Position numbers and translations under genes: made by a program. 64,000 nt of DNA, from the NCBI GenBank assembly GCA_964488865.1, contig CAZAWR010000025.1:41406-105405 (forward strand), given 5' to 3'. The notes below the pieces were generated by a model. The model was not told where the DNA came from. It saw only the letters and a program-made list of their open reading frames with translations, and made no database searches. Shown in pieces: positions 33,930 to 41,866 of the stretch (position 1 is the first letter of the stretch; each line of letters starts with the position of its first letter). The DNA is from MWCO01 sp964488865 (lineage in GTDB: Bacteria > Myxococcota_A > Polyangia > Polyangiales > Polyangiaceae).

Positions 33930-35279
33930 ATGAGGCGAACCTTCCGCGGAGGGGTTCATCCCCACGACCACAAAGATCTGACGTGCGGTCGCGCGAGCCG
34001 TCCGCTCGAGGTGCCGACGAGGGTTGTGCTGCCGTTGCGTCAACACGTCGGCGCGCCGGCTCGTTGCGTTGTGAAGGTGGGTGATCAGGTAGCTGAGGGA
34101 CAGGTCATCGCGGAGGCGGGCGGGTACGTGTCAGCGCCGGTGCACGCGTCGATCGCCGGGAAGGTGACTGTCATCGGCAAGCATCTGCACCCAGCCGGCT
34201 ACGAGTGCGAGTCGGTGACGCTGGAGGCTCTGGCCGATGCGCCGGCGGGGCAGGGCTGGCCGCCGGAACCCGAACGGCTTGCCGGCTTCACCGCGGACTA
34301 TGTCGAGGCCGAGCCGGACAGGCTCCGGTCTCTCATTCAAGCCGCGGGAATCGTAGGAAGCGGAGGCGCGGGCTTTCCGACCCACGTCAAGCTGTCCCCG
34401 CCGAAGGACAAGCCGATCGACACGTTGATCATCAACGCCGCGGAATGCGAGCCGTACCTGACGTGCGATCACCGGGCGATGCTCGAGGAGCCCGACGTCA
34501 TCGCCCATGGCGTGCGCATCGCGCAACGGATCCTTGGCGTGCGCCGGGTCTACGTCGGGATCGAGGCCAACAAGCTCGACGCTGCCGAGGTGATGCGCAA
34601 GGTGTTCGCCGCGGACTCGCAGGTCGAGGTCGTGGTCCTTCGGGTCAAGTACCCGCAGGGAGGGGAGAAACAGTTGATCCAGGCGTTGACGGGGCGTGAG
34701 GTGCCGCCGCCCCCGGGCTTGCCCATGGATACGGGCTGCGTCGTCCAGAACGTCTCGACGTGCGCCGCCATCGCGCGCGCGGTGATGGAGGGCAAGCCTT
34801 TCTATGAGAGGCTGGTCACGCTGAGCGGTTCGATGGTCAAGAACCCAGGCAACTATCGCGTGCGAGTCGGCAGCATGGTGGCTGACGTGATCGAACAGGC
34901 TGGCGGTCTGCTCGAGCCACCGAGGAAAGTGATCATGGGCGGTCCGATGATGGGCCTGTCGATGGCGGATCTCGAAGTCCCGATTGTCAAGGTGACGTCC
35001 GGGTTCGTCTTCCTGTCCAGGAAGGAGATCGGCTCGGTCGTGCCGAGCCCATGCATTCGGTGTGGGCGGTGCGTCATGGCGTGCCCGCTTCGGCTGCAGC
35101 CCGGCGACATCGCGCGGTGGGTCGAGCTGGGTGACCTGGACGCGGCGCGGGCGCTCCACGTGACGGATTGCATGGAGTGCGGCACCTGCAGCTACATCTG
35201 TCCTTCTCATCGCTGGCTGGTTCAGCAGATCCGGCTGGGCAAGGCGAAGCTTCATGAGCGAAAGCAACAATCAGTCTGA
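33930..35279 (+). CDS. rnfC: Electron transport complex subunit RnfC
   Basis: Predicted 449 residues, peripheral subunit of the Rnf ferredoxin:NAD+ oxidoreductase. The N-terminus begins with FRGGVHPHDHKDLTC, typical of RnfC, followed by a barrel-sandwich-like segment and an FMN/NADH-binding domain (GAGIVGSGGAGFPTHVKL-like: IVGSGGAGFPTHVKL, INAAECEPYLTCDHR). The C-terminus has two 4Fe-4S motifs: CIRCGRCVMACP and CMECGTCSYICP. It begins the operon; rnfD overlaps its end by 26 bp. In other bacteria the complex couples electron transfer between ferredoxin and NAD+ to Na+ or H+ translocation. Confidence 0.95.
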   Translation: MRRTFRGGVHPHDHKDLTCGRASRPLEVPTRVVLPLRQHVGAPARCVVKVGDQVAEGQVIAEAGGYVSAPVHASIAGKVTVIGKHLHPAGYECESVTLEALADAPAGQGWPPEPERLAGFTADYVEAEPDRLRSLIQAAGIVGSGGAGFPTHVKLSPPKDKPIDTLIINAAECEPYLTCDHRAMLEEPDVIAHGVRIAQRILGVRRVYVGIEANKLDAAEVMRKVFAADSQVEVVVLRVKYPQGGEKQLIQALTGREVPPPPGLPMDTGCVVQNVSTCAAIARAVMEGKPFYERLVTLSGSMVKNPGNYRVRVGSMVADVIEQAGGLLEPPRKVIMGGPMMGLSMADLEVPIVKVTSGFVFLSRKEIGSVVPSPCIRCGRCVMACPLRLQPGDIARWVELGDLDAARALHVTDCMECGTCSYICPSHRWLVQQIRLGKAKLHERKQQSV

Positions 35280-36309
35280 GGCCACGGCGCCGGAGCCGCC
35301 GGCCCAGCAGTTCGCGACCGGACTGGTCGTCGGCACCTCGCCGCACGTGGTCGCGGAGCAGGGCGTACCCGAGATCATGCGGTGGGTGGTCATGGCCTTG
35401 GCGCCCGCGGTGTTCGTTTCACTCTGGTTCTTCGGCCTGGAGGCGCTGCGGGTCTACGTGCTCGCCATCGCCGCCTGCGTCGGGATCGAGTGGCTCTGTC
35501 TGCGTTATCTCCGCAATCCGGGAAGCCTGGGCGACTGGTCGGCGGCGCTGACCGGCGTGCTCTTGGCGATGAACCTGCCGGTGACATCGCCAACCTGGAT
35601 GGTTCTCGTCGGCGCCCTGGTTGCGATCGCAATTGCCAAACACGCCTTTGGCGGTCTCGGCAGCAACATCTTCAACCCCGCCCTGACCGCCCGGGTCTTC
35701 CTGCTCATCTCCTGGCCGGTGCAGATGACCACCTGGCTCAAGCCCGGTGAACGAGGGCTGCTCGCGCCAGGCGCGGATCTGCAGGCCATCACGCAGGCCA
35801 CGCCCCTCGGGATGATTAAGGTCGGTCAGCTCGGTCAGTTCGCGACCGAAGCGGGTGAATTGCTGGTGCGCGACGAGGGCGGATCGATCGGCGAGATCTC
35901 TGCGGTGGCCCTGGTCCTCGGTGGACTGGTGCTGCTCTGGAAACGGATCGTCACGTGGGAGGTCCCGACCTTCTTCGTCGGAACCACATTGGCGATCACC
36001 TCCGTCGCCTGGCTGGTCGACCCATCGGCCTTTGCCTCGCCGCTGACCCACTTGGTCTCGGGCGGCTTGCTGCTCGGGGCCATCTTCATGGCCACCGACA
36101 TGGTGACCTCGCCAGGCACAGCGAAGGGCCGTGTGATCTTTGCGGTCGGATGCGGGTTGTTGACCGCGGTCATCCGCCTGTGGGGCGGCTATCCCGAAGG
36201 CGTCAGCTTCGCCATCCTTTTGATGAACGGCATGACCCCGCTCATCGACCGGTACGTGCGGCCGCGCCCCTTCGGCGCGCTGGGCGCGAGCAAAAAGGTG
36301 GCGGCATGA
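35254..36309 (+). CDS. rnfD: Electron transport complex subunit RnfD
   Basis: A 351-residue integral membrane protein with about ten hydrophobic segments, matching RnfD/NqrB. The FMN-attachment Thr lies in ITQATPLGM, corresponding to the xGATxL motif of the family, with Gln at the first Gly position. The cytoplasmic amino terminus has SESNNQSEATAPEPP, then NIFNPALTARVFLLISWP typical of the family core. The stop overlaps the rnfG ATG (ATGA). Flavin is probably attached by the ApbE encoded at the end of the cluster. Confidence 0.93.
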   Translation: MSESNNQSEATAPEPPAQQFATGLVVGTSPHVVAEQGVPEIMRWVVMALAPAVFVSLWFFGLEALRVYVLAIAACVGIEWLCLRYLRNPGSLGDWSAALTGVLLAMNLPVTSPTWMVLVGALVAIAIAKHAFGGLGSNIFNPALTARVFLLISWPVQMTTWLKPGERGLLAPGADLQAITQATPLGMIKVGQLGQFATEAGELLVRDEGGSIGEISAVALVLGGLVLLWKRIVTWEVPTFFVGTTLAITSVAWLVDPSAFASPLTHLVSGGLLLGAIFMATDMVTSPGTAKGRVIFAVGCGLLTAVIRLWGGYPEGVSFAILLMNGMTPLIDRYVRPRPFGALGASKKVAA

Positions 36310-36920
36310 AGACCACGTTGCACTACGTGGGTGTGCTCACCCTGATTTGCGCCGTGGCCGCTGGCTTGCTCGCCACTGTGAACGAGTTGACCGCCGAGCC
36401 GATCGCCTCCGCACGCAAGCAGGTCACGCTGGCCGCGGTGCAGACGGTGTTGCCCCAGTTCGAGACGCTGGCCGACGCCGAGGCGGTCAAAGCCGCGGTC
36501 GCCGACCCGGCGGCTCCCGAGATGTACGCGGCCTTCGCGTCCGGCCGCCTCGTCGGCGCGGCGATCAAGGTGACTGACACTGATGGCTTCGCGGGCGATG
36601 TCACCTTCATGGTCGGGGTGACCTCCGACGCCAAGGTGCATGCCATCCGCCTGCTGGCTCACAAGGAGACCCCCGGCCTCGGCACCAAACTTGCCGAGCC
36701 GGCGTTTGCCTCCCAGTTCGTTGGCATCGCAATCCCCGAAGGCGGACTGCTGGTGACCAAGGACGGCGGCAGCATCCATGCGATCACGGGCGCGACCATC
36801 TCCAGCCGCACCGCCACACGCTCGGCGACCCGGGCCGTCGAGCTGTTTCTTCAGTACCAACCGCAACTGACAGGCGCCGCCCCCCCGTCCCAGCTCGCGC
36901 AAGGAGGTCCTCGTGGCTGA
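36306..36920 (+). CDS. rnfG: Electron transport complex subunit RnfG
   Basis: A 204-residue protein with one N-terminal membrane helix (VLTLICAVAAGLLATV) and a periplasmic FMN-binding domain. The covalent FMN site is visible as HAITGATISS, the S/T-GAT motif recognised by ApbE. ETPGLGTKLAEPAF and FVGIAI also match RnfG. The start ATG at 36306 overlaps the rnfD stop; rnfE starts 8 bp inside its end. The last 20 residues (PQLTGAAPPSQLAQ) are Pro/Ala-rich. Confidence 0.93.
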   Translation: MKTTLHYVGVLTLICAVAAGLLATVNELTAEPIASARKQVTLAAVQTVLPQFETLADAEAVKAAVADPAAPEMYAAFASGRLVGAAIKVTDTDGFAGDVTFMVGVTSDAKVHAIRLLAHKETPGLGTKLAEPAFASQFVGIAIPEGGLLVTKDGGSIHAITGATISSRTATRSATRAVELFLQYQPQLTGAAPPSQLAQGGPRG

Positions 36921-37533
36921 AGTGACAGCCGTCCAGGAGTTTCGTAAAGGGCTGCTCCGCGAGAACCCTCTCTTTGTCCTCGCTCTCGGGTTGTGCCCGT
37001 CGCTCGCCGTGACCACCAGCCTCTTCAACGGTATCGGAATGGGGTTGGCCGCTACCTTCGTGCTCGTCTGCTCGAACACCGTGATTTCGCTCTTGCGCGA
37101 CTTCATCCCCAAGGGGGTCCGCATCCCGGCGTACATCGTCGTCATCGCCTCGTTCGTCACCATCGTCGAGATGCTGATGGAGGCCTACGTCTTCGCGCTG
37201 CACCAGGCGCTCGGGGTGTTCATCCCGCTCATCGTCGTCAACTGCATCATCCTCGGGCGCGCCGAGGCGTTTGCCTCGCGCAACGGGGTGTGGCGTTCGG
37301 TGCTCGACGGGCTCGGGATGGGACTCGGCTTCACCCTCGCTCTGGTCTTGATGGGGGCCGCTCGAGAGATCCTGGGCAACGGTACGATTCTGACCGGGAC
37401 CCCGCTCGAGGTGATCGTGTTCGGTGCAGCCTTCAAGGCGAGTCCGGTGCTGGTGATGGTGCTTCCCCCGGGTGCATTCTTGACTCTCGCGTTGCTGATG
37501 GCGGGCATCAACCACTGGATGCGGAGGGCCTGA
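36913..37533 (+). CDS. rnfE: Electron transport complex subunit RnfE
   Basis: A 206-residue membrane protein with six hydrophobic segments. AGGAGG at 36902-36907 fixes the GTG start at 36913. Family features: FRKGLLRENPLFVLALGLCP, FIPKGVRIPAYIVVIASFVT and VNCIILGRAEAFAS. RnfE and RnfA are homologous and arranged as an inverted pair that carries an iron-sulphur centre between them; the conserved Cys in LGLCPSLAV and VNCIILG are present. rnfA follows 3 bp after the stop. Confidence 0.93.
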   Translation: MAEVTAVQEFRKGLLRENPLFVLALGLCPSLAVTTSLFNGIGMGLAATFVLVCSNTVISLLRDFIPKGVRIPAYIVVIASFVTIVEMLMEAYVFALHQALGVFIPLIVVNCIILGRAEAFASRNGVWRSVLDGLGMGLGFTLALVLMGAAREILGNGTILTGTPLEVIVFGAAFKASPVLVMVLPPGAFLTLALLMAGINHWMRRA

Positions 37534-37536
37534 ACC

Positions 37537-38133
37537 ATGGAGCTCACCTTCGGCCAGTACCTGCAGCTCATCGTCTGGGCGGTGTTCGTCAATAACTTCA
37601 TCCTCGCCCAGTTCCTTGGGATCTGCCCCTTCCTCGGGGTCAGCAAGAAGATCGAATCGGCCATCGGCATGAGTCTGGCGGTCGTCTTCGTGATGACCGT
37701 CGCGGCGACGCTCACCTGGGTGCTGAATCGCTTCCTGCTCGTGCCCATGCAGTTGGTCTTCCTCAAGACGATCGTCTTCATTCTGGTCATCGCCGCCCTG
37801 GTGCAGTTTGTGGAGATGGTCATTCGGAAGGTATCCCCCGCCTTGTTCCAGGCGCTGGGGATTTTCCTGCCGCTCATCACGACCAACTGCGCGGTCCTTG
37901 GGGCCGCCCTGCTCGCTGTTCAGAAGGACTTCTCCTTCTTCACGACCCTGGTCTATGCGCTCGCCTCCTCGCTCGGCTTTGGCTTGGTGATGGTCCTGTT
38001 TGCGGGCATCCGTGAGCGAATGGAGACTACGACCGAGACGCCCCGGGTGATGCGCGGCATGCCCGTCACCCTGGTCGCGGCGAGCATCCTTTCCCTGGCT
38101 TTTCTTGGGTTCGCAGGCTTGGTCAAGATGTGA
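37537..38133 (+). CDS. rnfA: Electron transport complex subunit RnfA
   Basis: A 198-residue membrane protein, strongly hydrophobic with six segments. The family motifs AVFVNNFILAQFLGICPFLG and LPLITTNCAVLGAALL contain the two cysteines that hold the membrane Fe-S centre with RnfE. Standard length (about 190-200). The next gene, rnfB, starts at a GTG 13 bp after the stop, with GGAG upstream. Confidence 0.94.
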   Translation: MELTFGQYLQLIVWAVFVNNFILAQFLGICPFLGVSKKIESAIGMSLAVVFVMTVAATLTWVLNRFLLVPMQLVFLKTIVFILVIAALVQFVEMVIRKVSPALFQALGIFLPLITTNCAVLGAALLAVQKDFSFFTTLVYALASSLGFGLVMVLFAGIRERMETTTETPRVMRGMPVTLVAASILSLAFLGFAGLVKM

Positions 38134-38146
38134 GGAGAGAAGCATC

Positions 38147-39100
38147 GTGGACGTCAACACCATCCTGATCAGCACTGGGGCACTCGGTGGCCTCGGCGCC
38201 GCGGCCGCCGCCTTGCTCGCCGGCGCGTCCCGCGTCCTCCGCGTCGAGGAGGACCCGCGCGTGCAGCAGGTCACCGACGCGTTACCAGGGGCGAACTGCG
38301 GCGGCTGTGGCTTTCCTGGGTGCTCGGGATTCGCCGCGGCGGTGGTTGCCGGCAAGGCGGAGCCGACTCTCTGCGCCCCCGGTGGTGCCCAGATCGCCCA
38401 GACGGTTGGCGACATCCTGGGCATCGTCGTGGAGGCCAAAGCTCGCCAAGTCGCCCGGCTGCGCTGCCACGGCGGCCGCGAGCGTTCGTTCGCGCGGGCG
38501 AGCTACATAGGCATGGTCAGCTGCAAGGCGGTCATTCTCCTTGTTCCAGCAGGCACCAAGAAGTGTCCTCAGGCGTGCGAGGGGCTGGGCGATTGCGTTG
38601 TGGCTTGCGTCTTCGACGCCATCCGGATCACGGACGAGATGCTGCCCGTGATCGACGAAGACAAGTGCACCGGGTGCGGCAAGTGCGTCAATGACTGTCC
38701 CAAGGCGGCGCTCATGCTGCACCCGTATCCCGAGCGGCTCTCGGTCGGGTGCGGCAACCAGGTTGCCCCCAAACTGGTTCGCAAGGTCTGTCAGGTCGGC
38801 TGCTTGCACTGCAAGCTGTGCGTGCGCACGTGCCCTTACGACGCGCTCGCGTGGGAGGGCAACCTTCCCCACCGCGTCGACGGCAAGTGTCGGATGTGCG
38901 GGCTTTGCTTGGATGTCTGCAAGACCAAGGTGATGCACTTTGCCCCTGGCTTCGAGGCGAGCCCTGAGGTCAAGGAGGAAGCAAGGCGTCTTGGGGCTGA
39001 GCGCAAGGCGGCCGAGGCTGCGAAGAAGGCCGCGCAGCGGGGTAAGGCCAAGTCTGGTCCCGACAACGCGACGGCCAACCCGAGTGGGGGCACGGCATGA
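38147..39100 (+). CDS. rnfB: Electron transport complex subunit RnfB (extended, multi-cluster type)
   Basis: About 317 residues from the GTG at 38147. The N-terminal membrane helix is ISTGALGGLGAAAAALLAG, followed by the CGGCGFPGC cluster motif of the RnfB family and a CPQACEGLGDCVVAC segment. Then come ferredoxin-type motifs CTGCGKCVNDCP, CLHCKLCVRTCP and CRMCGLCLDVC. The number of clusters (about five or six) exceeds that of short gammaproteobacterial RnfB and resembles the clostridial/extended type. A Lys/Ala-rich tail ends the protein. RnfB is the likely ferredoxin entry point. The stop overlaps the rseC-like start. Confidence 0.92.
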   Translation: MDVNTILISTGALGGLGAAAAALLAGASRVLRVEEDPRVQQVTDALPGANCGGCGFPGCSGFAAAVVAGKAEPTLCAPGGAQIAQTVGDILGIVVEAKARQVARLRCHGGRERSFARASYIGMVSCKAVILLVPAGTKKCPQACEGLGDCVVACVFDAIRITDEMLPVIDEDKCTGCGKCVNDCPKAALMLHPYPERLSVGCGNQVAPKLVRKVCQVGCLHCKLCVRTCPYDALAWEGNLPHRVDGKCRMCGLCLDVCKTKVMHFAPGFEASPEVKEEARRLGAERKAAEAAKKAAQRGKAKSGPDNATANPSGGTA

Positions 39101-39591
39101 TCGAACGCGGGACGGTGCTTGAACGGCGCAGCGACGGGGCGGTGGTCGTCGAGGTCCGTCGCAGCGCAGCCTGTGACAGCTGCCACGCCAGGGGTGCTTG
39201 CGGAATGGGATTCGGAGTCAAGACGGCGAAGGTGATTGCGCACGATTCTCTTGGCGCGCGTGCCGGTCAGACAGTCACGGTGGAGGTGGGAGACGGGGCA
39301 TTTCTCGCCGCATGCGCGTGGGTCTACGGGGTACCCGTGGCCGGCCTGCTCGTCGGAGCCCTGCTCGGAGTTGTCTTGGCCGGTCGTGCGGGGCTGGAAG
39401 CGAGCCAGGATGCGCTCAGTGCGTTGCTCGCGTTGATCGGTTTGGGCTTGGGGGGCGTGGCGGTTTGGTGGCGTGATCGGCGGGTGCGGGACGCGCGTGG
39501 AGCGCCGAGCGGGCGCTTTCGGGTGCAGGTGAGTGCCCTTTCGGATGACGGCGGGGCGCAACGCCCATCGCCTTCGACGAGGATGCAATGA
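39097..39591 (+). CDS. RseC/MucC-family protein
   Basis: A 164-residue protein with an N-terminal Cys-rich loop (ACDSCHARGACGMG) and two transmembrane segments (VYGVPVAGLLVGALLGVVLA, then a LLALIGLGLGGVAVWW stretch). RseC proteins accompany rnf genes in several phyla (in E. coli the SoxR-reducing system needs RseC and Rnf) and are thought to assist redox regulation or complex assembly. The location between rnfB and apbE, with ATGA overlaps at both ends, makes it part of the operon. The assignment rests on the Cys motif, topology and context. Confidence 0.82.
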   Translation: MIERGTVLERRSDGAVVVEVRRSAACDSCHARGACGMGFGVKTAKVIAHDSLGARAGQTVTVEVGDGAFLAACAWVYGVPVAGLLVGALLGVVLAGRAGLEASQDALSALLALIGLGLGGVAVWWRDRRVRDARGAPSGRFRVQVSALSDDGGAQRPSPSTRMQ

Positions 39592-40640
39592 AGACAGGAT
39601 CGACCGAGGTGAAGGTTTCGCGCCGCGCTTTGCTCATCGGGGCAGGGGGCCTAGCCGTCGGGGCGGCGATCGCCTCGTCAGGCAGCTGGCCCGGGCCGTT
39701 CGTCGGCGAGTCCAGGCTCCAGGTCGCTCGCTTCGCCGCGATGGGCACCTTTCTCGACTTCACGCTGCCTTGCGCCTCTGGTTCGGCCGTACAACAGGCG
39801 GTTGCCACGATCGCCCGCCTCGAACGGTGCATGACGGTCTTCTCACCCGGCAGCGAGTTGTCCGGCGTCAATGCGAGCGCCGCCTCCGCCCGCCAGCCCG
39901 TCTCGACCGACTTGGCGATGGTGCTCGCGCAGTGCAGGACGATCCATCGCCTGACCGATGGGGCCTTCGACCCGACCGTCGGACCCCTGATGCGTGCGTG
40001 GGGATTCCGTGGAGGCCGGCCGACCCGCCTACCGGGCCGTGACCTGCTCGGGGCGAGCTTGAAGCAGACCGGGTTGCAGTGGGTCGACTTGTCCCCGGGT
40101 GGGGTCGCCTTCGGCGCCGACGGGCTCGGTCTCGATCTCGGCGGCATCGGCAAGGGCTACGCGGCGGACCGGGCCGCGGAAGTCCTGCGGGCAGCAGACC
40201 TTAACGGCCTCGTCAACGTCGGCGGCGACCTGCGAAGCGTCGGTGCCCAACCGGACGGTGCGCCCTGGCAGGTCGGCGTGCGCCACCCTCTCCGCGGCGA
40301 CGAGCTGCTCGCGCGCATCGAGCTCGCCCCAGGCCAAGCCGTCGCCACCAGTGGGACCTACGAGCAGCGATTCGAGGTCGACGGCCGTGAGGTGACTCAC
40401 ATCCTGGACCCGCGCAGCGGCGAGCCCGTCCACTCCGTCGTAAGCGCCACCGTGGTGGCTCCGAGCGCGATGGAGGCGGACGCCCTCGCCACGGCGGCGT
40501 GCGTGCTTGGAACCGTCGCGACGATGCGCCTGGTCGATTTGCTCCCCGGTGTGGAGGCGCTGCTCGTGGCGCGCGACAGCAATAGGTTTCGCGTCGAGGC
40601 GACGGGTGGAATGAAGGTCCACATGCTCAGCGCGGTGTAG
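39588..40640 (+). CDS. apbE: FAD:protein FMN transferase, ApbE family
   Basis: A 350-residue protein with a Tat-type signal (SRRALLIGAGGLAVGAAIAS). The catalytic domain shows RFAAMGTFLDFTL, GAFDPTVGPLMRAWGF, LDLGGIGKGYAADRAAEVLR and NVGGDLRS, the Mg/FAD-binding motifs of ApbE, and ends with HILDPRSGEPV and a SATVVAPSAMEADALATAAC stretch. ApbE transfers FMN from FAD to Thr/Ser in D/GxxT(S)GAT motifs, here of RnfG and probably RnfD. It overlaps the rseC-like stop by 4 bp and ends the operon. Confidence 0.93.
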   Translation: MKTGSTEVKVSRRALLIGAGGLAVGAAIASSGSWPGPFVGESRLQVARFAAMGTFLDFTLPCASGSAVQQAVATIARLERCMTVFSPGSELSGVNASAASARQPVSTDLAMVLAQCRTIHRLTDGAFDPTVGPLMRAWGFRGGRPTRLPGRDLLGASLKQTGLQWVDLSPGGVAFGADGLGLDLGGIGKGYAADRAAEVLRAADLNGLVNVGGDLRSVGAQPDGAPWQVGVRHPLRGDELLARIELAPGQAVATSGTYEQRFEVDGREVTHILDPRSGEPVHSVVSATVVAPSAMEADALATAACVLGTVATMRLVDLLPGVEALLVARDSNRFRVEATGGMKVHMLSAV

Positions 40641-40650
40641 CGCGTCGGCT

Positions 40651-41727
40651 TCAGTCGAACTCGAGCGGCCCGATCTTCGCGAACATCAGCGCGCCGCCCA
40701 CGTACCACGCAGACCCCTCCACGACGGGACCTTCGAACGGCTCCTTCCGACGCAACTGGGTCCAAAGCAGGTTCACGAAGACGCATCCGCCCCAGGGCAG
40801 CTCGGACGTCGGCAACGCCCCGCAAGCCGTGACCGAGACGCTATCGATCGCGTCCCCGTCGTTGCCCCCGGCGAGCACGGTCCTGCCTCCTTCCGCGAAG
40901 ACCGAGACCGGTTCGAAGATCGCGGCGCCGCGGGCGCCTACGTGCGGACGGAAGCTGTAGGAGACACCGTAATAGTCGAGGTCGTACTCAGGGTCCTGCG
41001 ACAGCTGTGTGGCCTCGCCCACGGCGACCTTGCCCACCATGTCGAGCGCAGCCACGACGCCGAGCTGAAAGGCGGCCTGCCCGTCGGTCCAGAGGTACCC
41101 GGTGCTCGCCTGGGGGAGGCGAAGGTAGGGGTGAAACAGCTTGAGAGCGGTTCCCCCCGCTCCCTGGGCGCCGCCCGTCGCGTACAGCCCGTGGCCGCCG
41201 TCCAGACGTACGCGATACCCCAGCATCGCCGTGAGCTCGGTCCGGTAGATGGCGAGGGGCACGTCGGCGAGGGCATACTGCCACCCAAACTCGGCCAGCA
41301 GGCCTGACCGATCCGGGACGAGGTGGAGGATGCGTCCCGTGGATGTGAAAAAGGAAAGCCCGACGTAGGTTCGCTCGTAAGCACCGGCGCGAGTTCCGAA
41401 GGCGATCGGGGCCATGGGGCCGGCGGCGCCGCTGGCGAGCCATTGAGGTCCTTCGAGCGCACGCTCCGGCGCGGGAGGCGGCGGAGGTGGCGGAGGTGGC
41501 GGAGGTGGCGGAGGTGGCGGAGGTGGCGGAGGTGGGTCGCGAACGACCGTGGCGGTCGCCGAGGCGCTCCCTGTCGCGATCACGAGGGGGCCTGCTTCTT
41601 GGGCACGCTCGTTGGGCCCCTGCGCGAAGGATGCGACGGCCCATCCGGCGGTGACGGCCGGGAGGCACAGGACAACGGCGGGCAGCATGCTCCTGCTGAA
41701 CCGGCGTGGGGTGAGGAGCTGCAGCAT
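40651..41727 (-). CDS. Secreted outer-membrane-type protein with polyproline linker
   Basis: About 358 residues from the ATG at 41727. An N-terminal signal (LPAVVLCLPAVTAGWAVASF) is followed by a run of about 22 Pro coded by GGAGGTGGC-type repeats, then a domain of about 255 residues with strand-like segments: TRAGAYERTYVGLSFF, LLAEFGWQYALADV, LTAMLGYRVRLDGG, SVFAEGGRTVL and AWYVGGALMFAKIGPLEF. The aromatic C-terminus suggests an outer-membrane barrel. The polyproline run probably spans peptidoglycan or projects a domain. An internally deleted copy lies at 33340-33621 on the same strand. Convergent with apbE. Confidence 0.75.
   Translation of the reverse strand: MLQLLTPRRFSRSMLPAVVLCLPAVTAGWAVASFAQGPNERAQEAGPLVIATGSASATATVVRDPPPPPPPPPPPPPPPPPPPPPAPERALEGPQWLASGAAGPMAPIAFGTRAGAYERTYVGLSFFTSTGRILHLVPDRSGLLAEFGWQYALADVPLAIYRTELTAMLGYRVRLDGGHGLYATGGAQGAGGTALKLFHPYLRLPQASTGYLWTDGQAAFQLGVVAALDMVGKVAVGEATQLSQDPEYDLDYYGVSYSFRPHVGARGAAIFEPVSVFAEGGRTVLAGGNDGDAIDSVSVTACGALPTSELPWGGCVFVNLLWTQLRRKEPFEGPVVEGSAWYVGGALMFAKIGPLEFD
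41468..41535. repeat. GGT/GGC triplet repeat coding for polyproline
   Basis: A run of GGAGGTGGC-type units on the plus strand, read as Pro codons on the minus strand. Confidence 0.85.
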
Positions 41728-41866
41728 GGACGACCAGATTAGCACTGCGCGTCCGGAGGCCGTGGAGCGTGTTCCTAGTTCACTCCCCATGCCTGTCCAC
41801 ATTCCCGTTCCCCCTTTCAGCCTCCCCCGTTCTCCGCTATCCCACACCCACTACCCCGAGGTCCCC

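Noticed and set aside
33930..40640. Rnf operon as a recent genomic island
   Set aside because: No integrase, tRNA gene or clear attachment site is present. The flanking OMP similarity is reported separately as an observation, but I see no proof of transfer.
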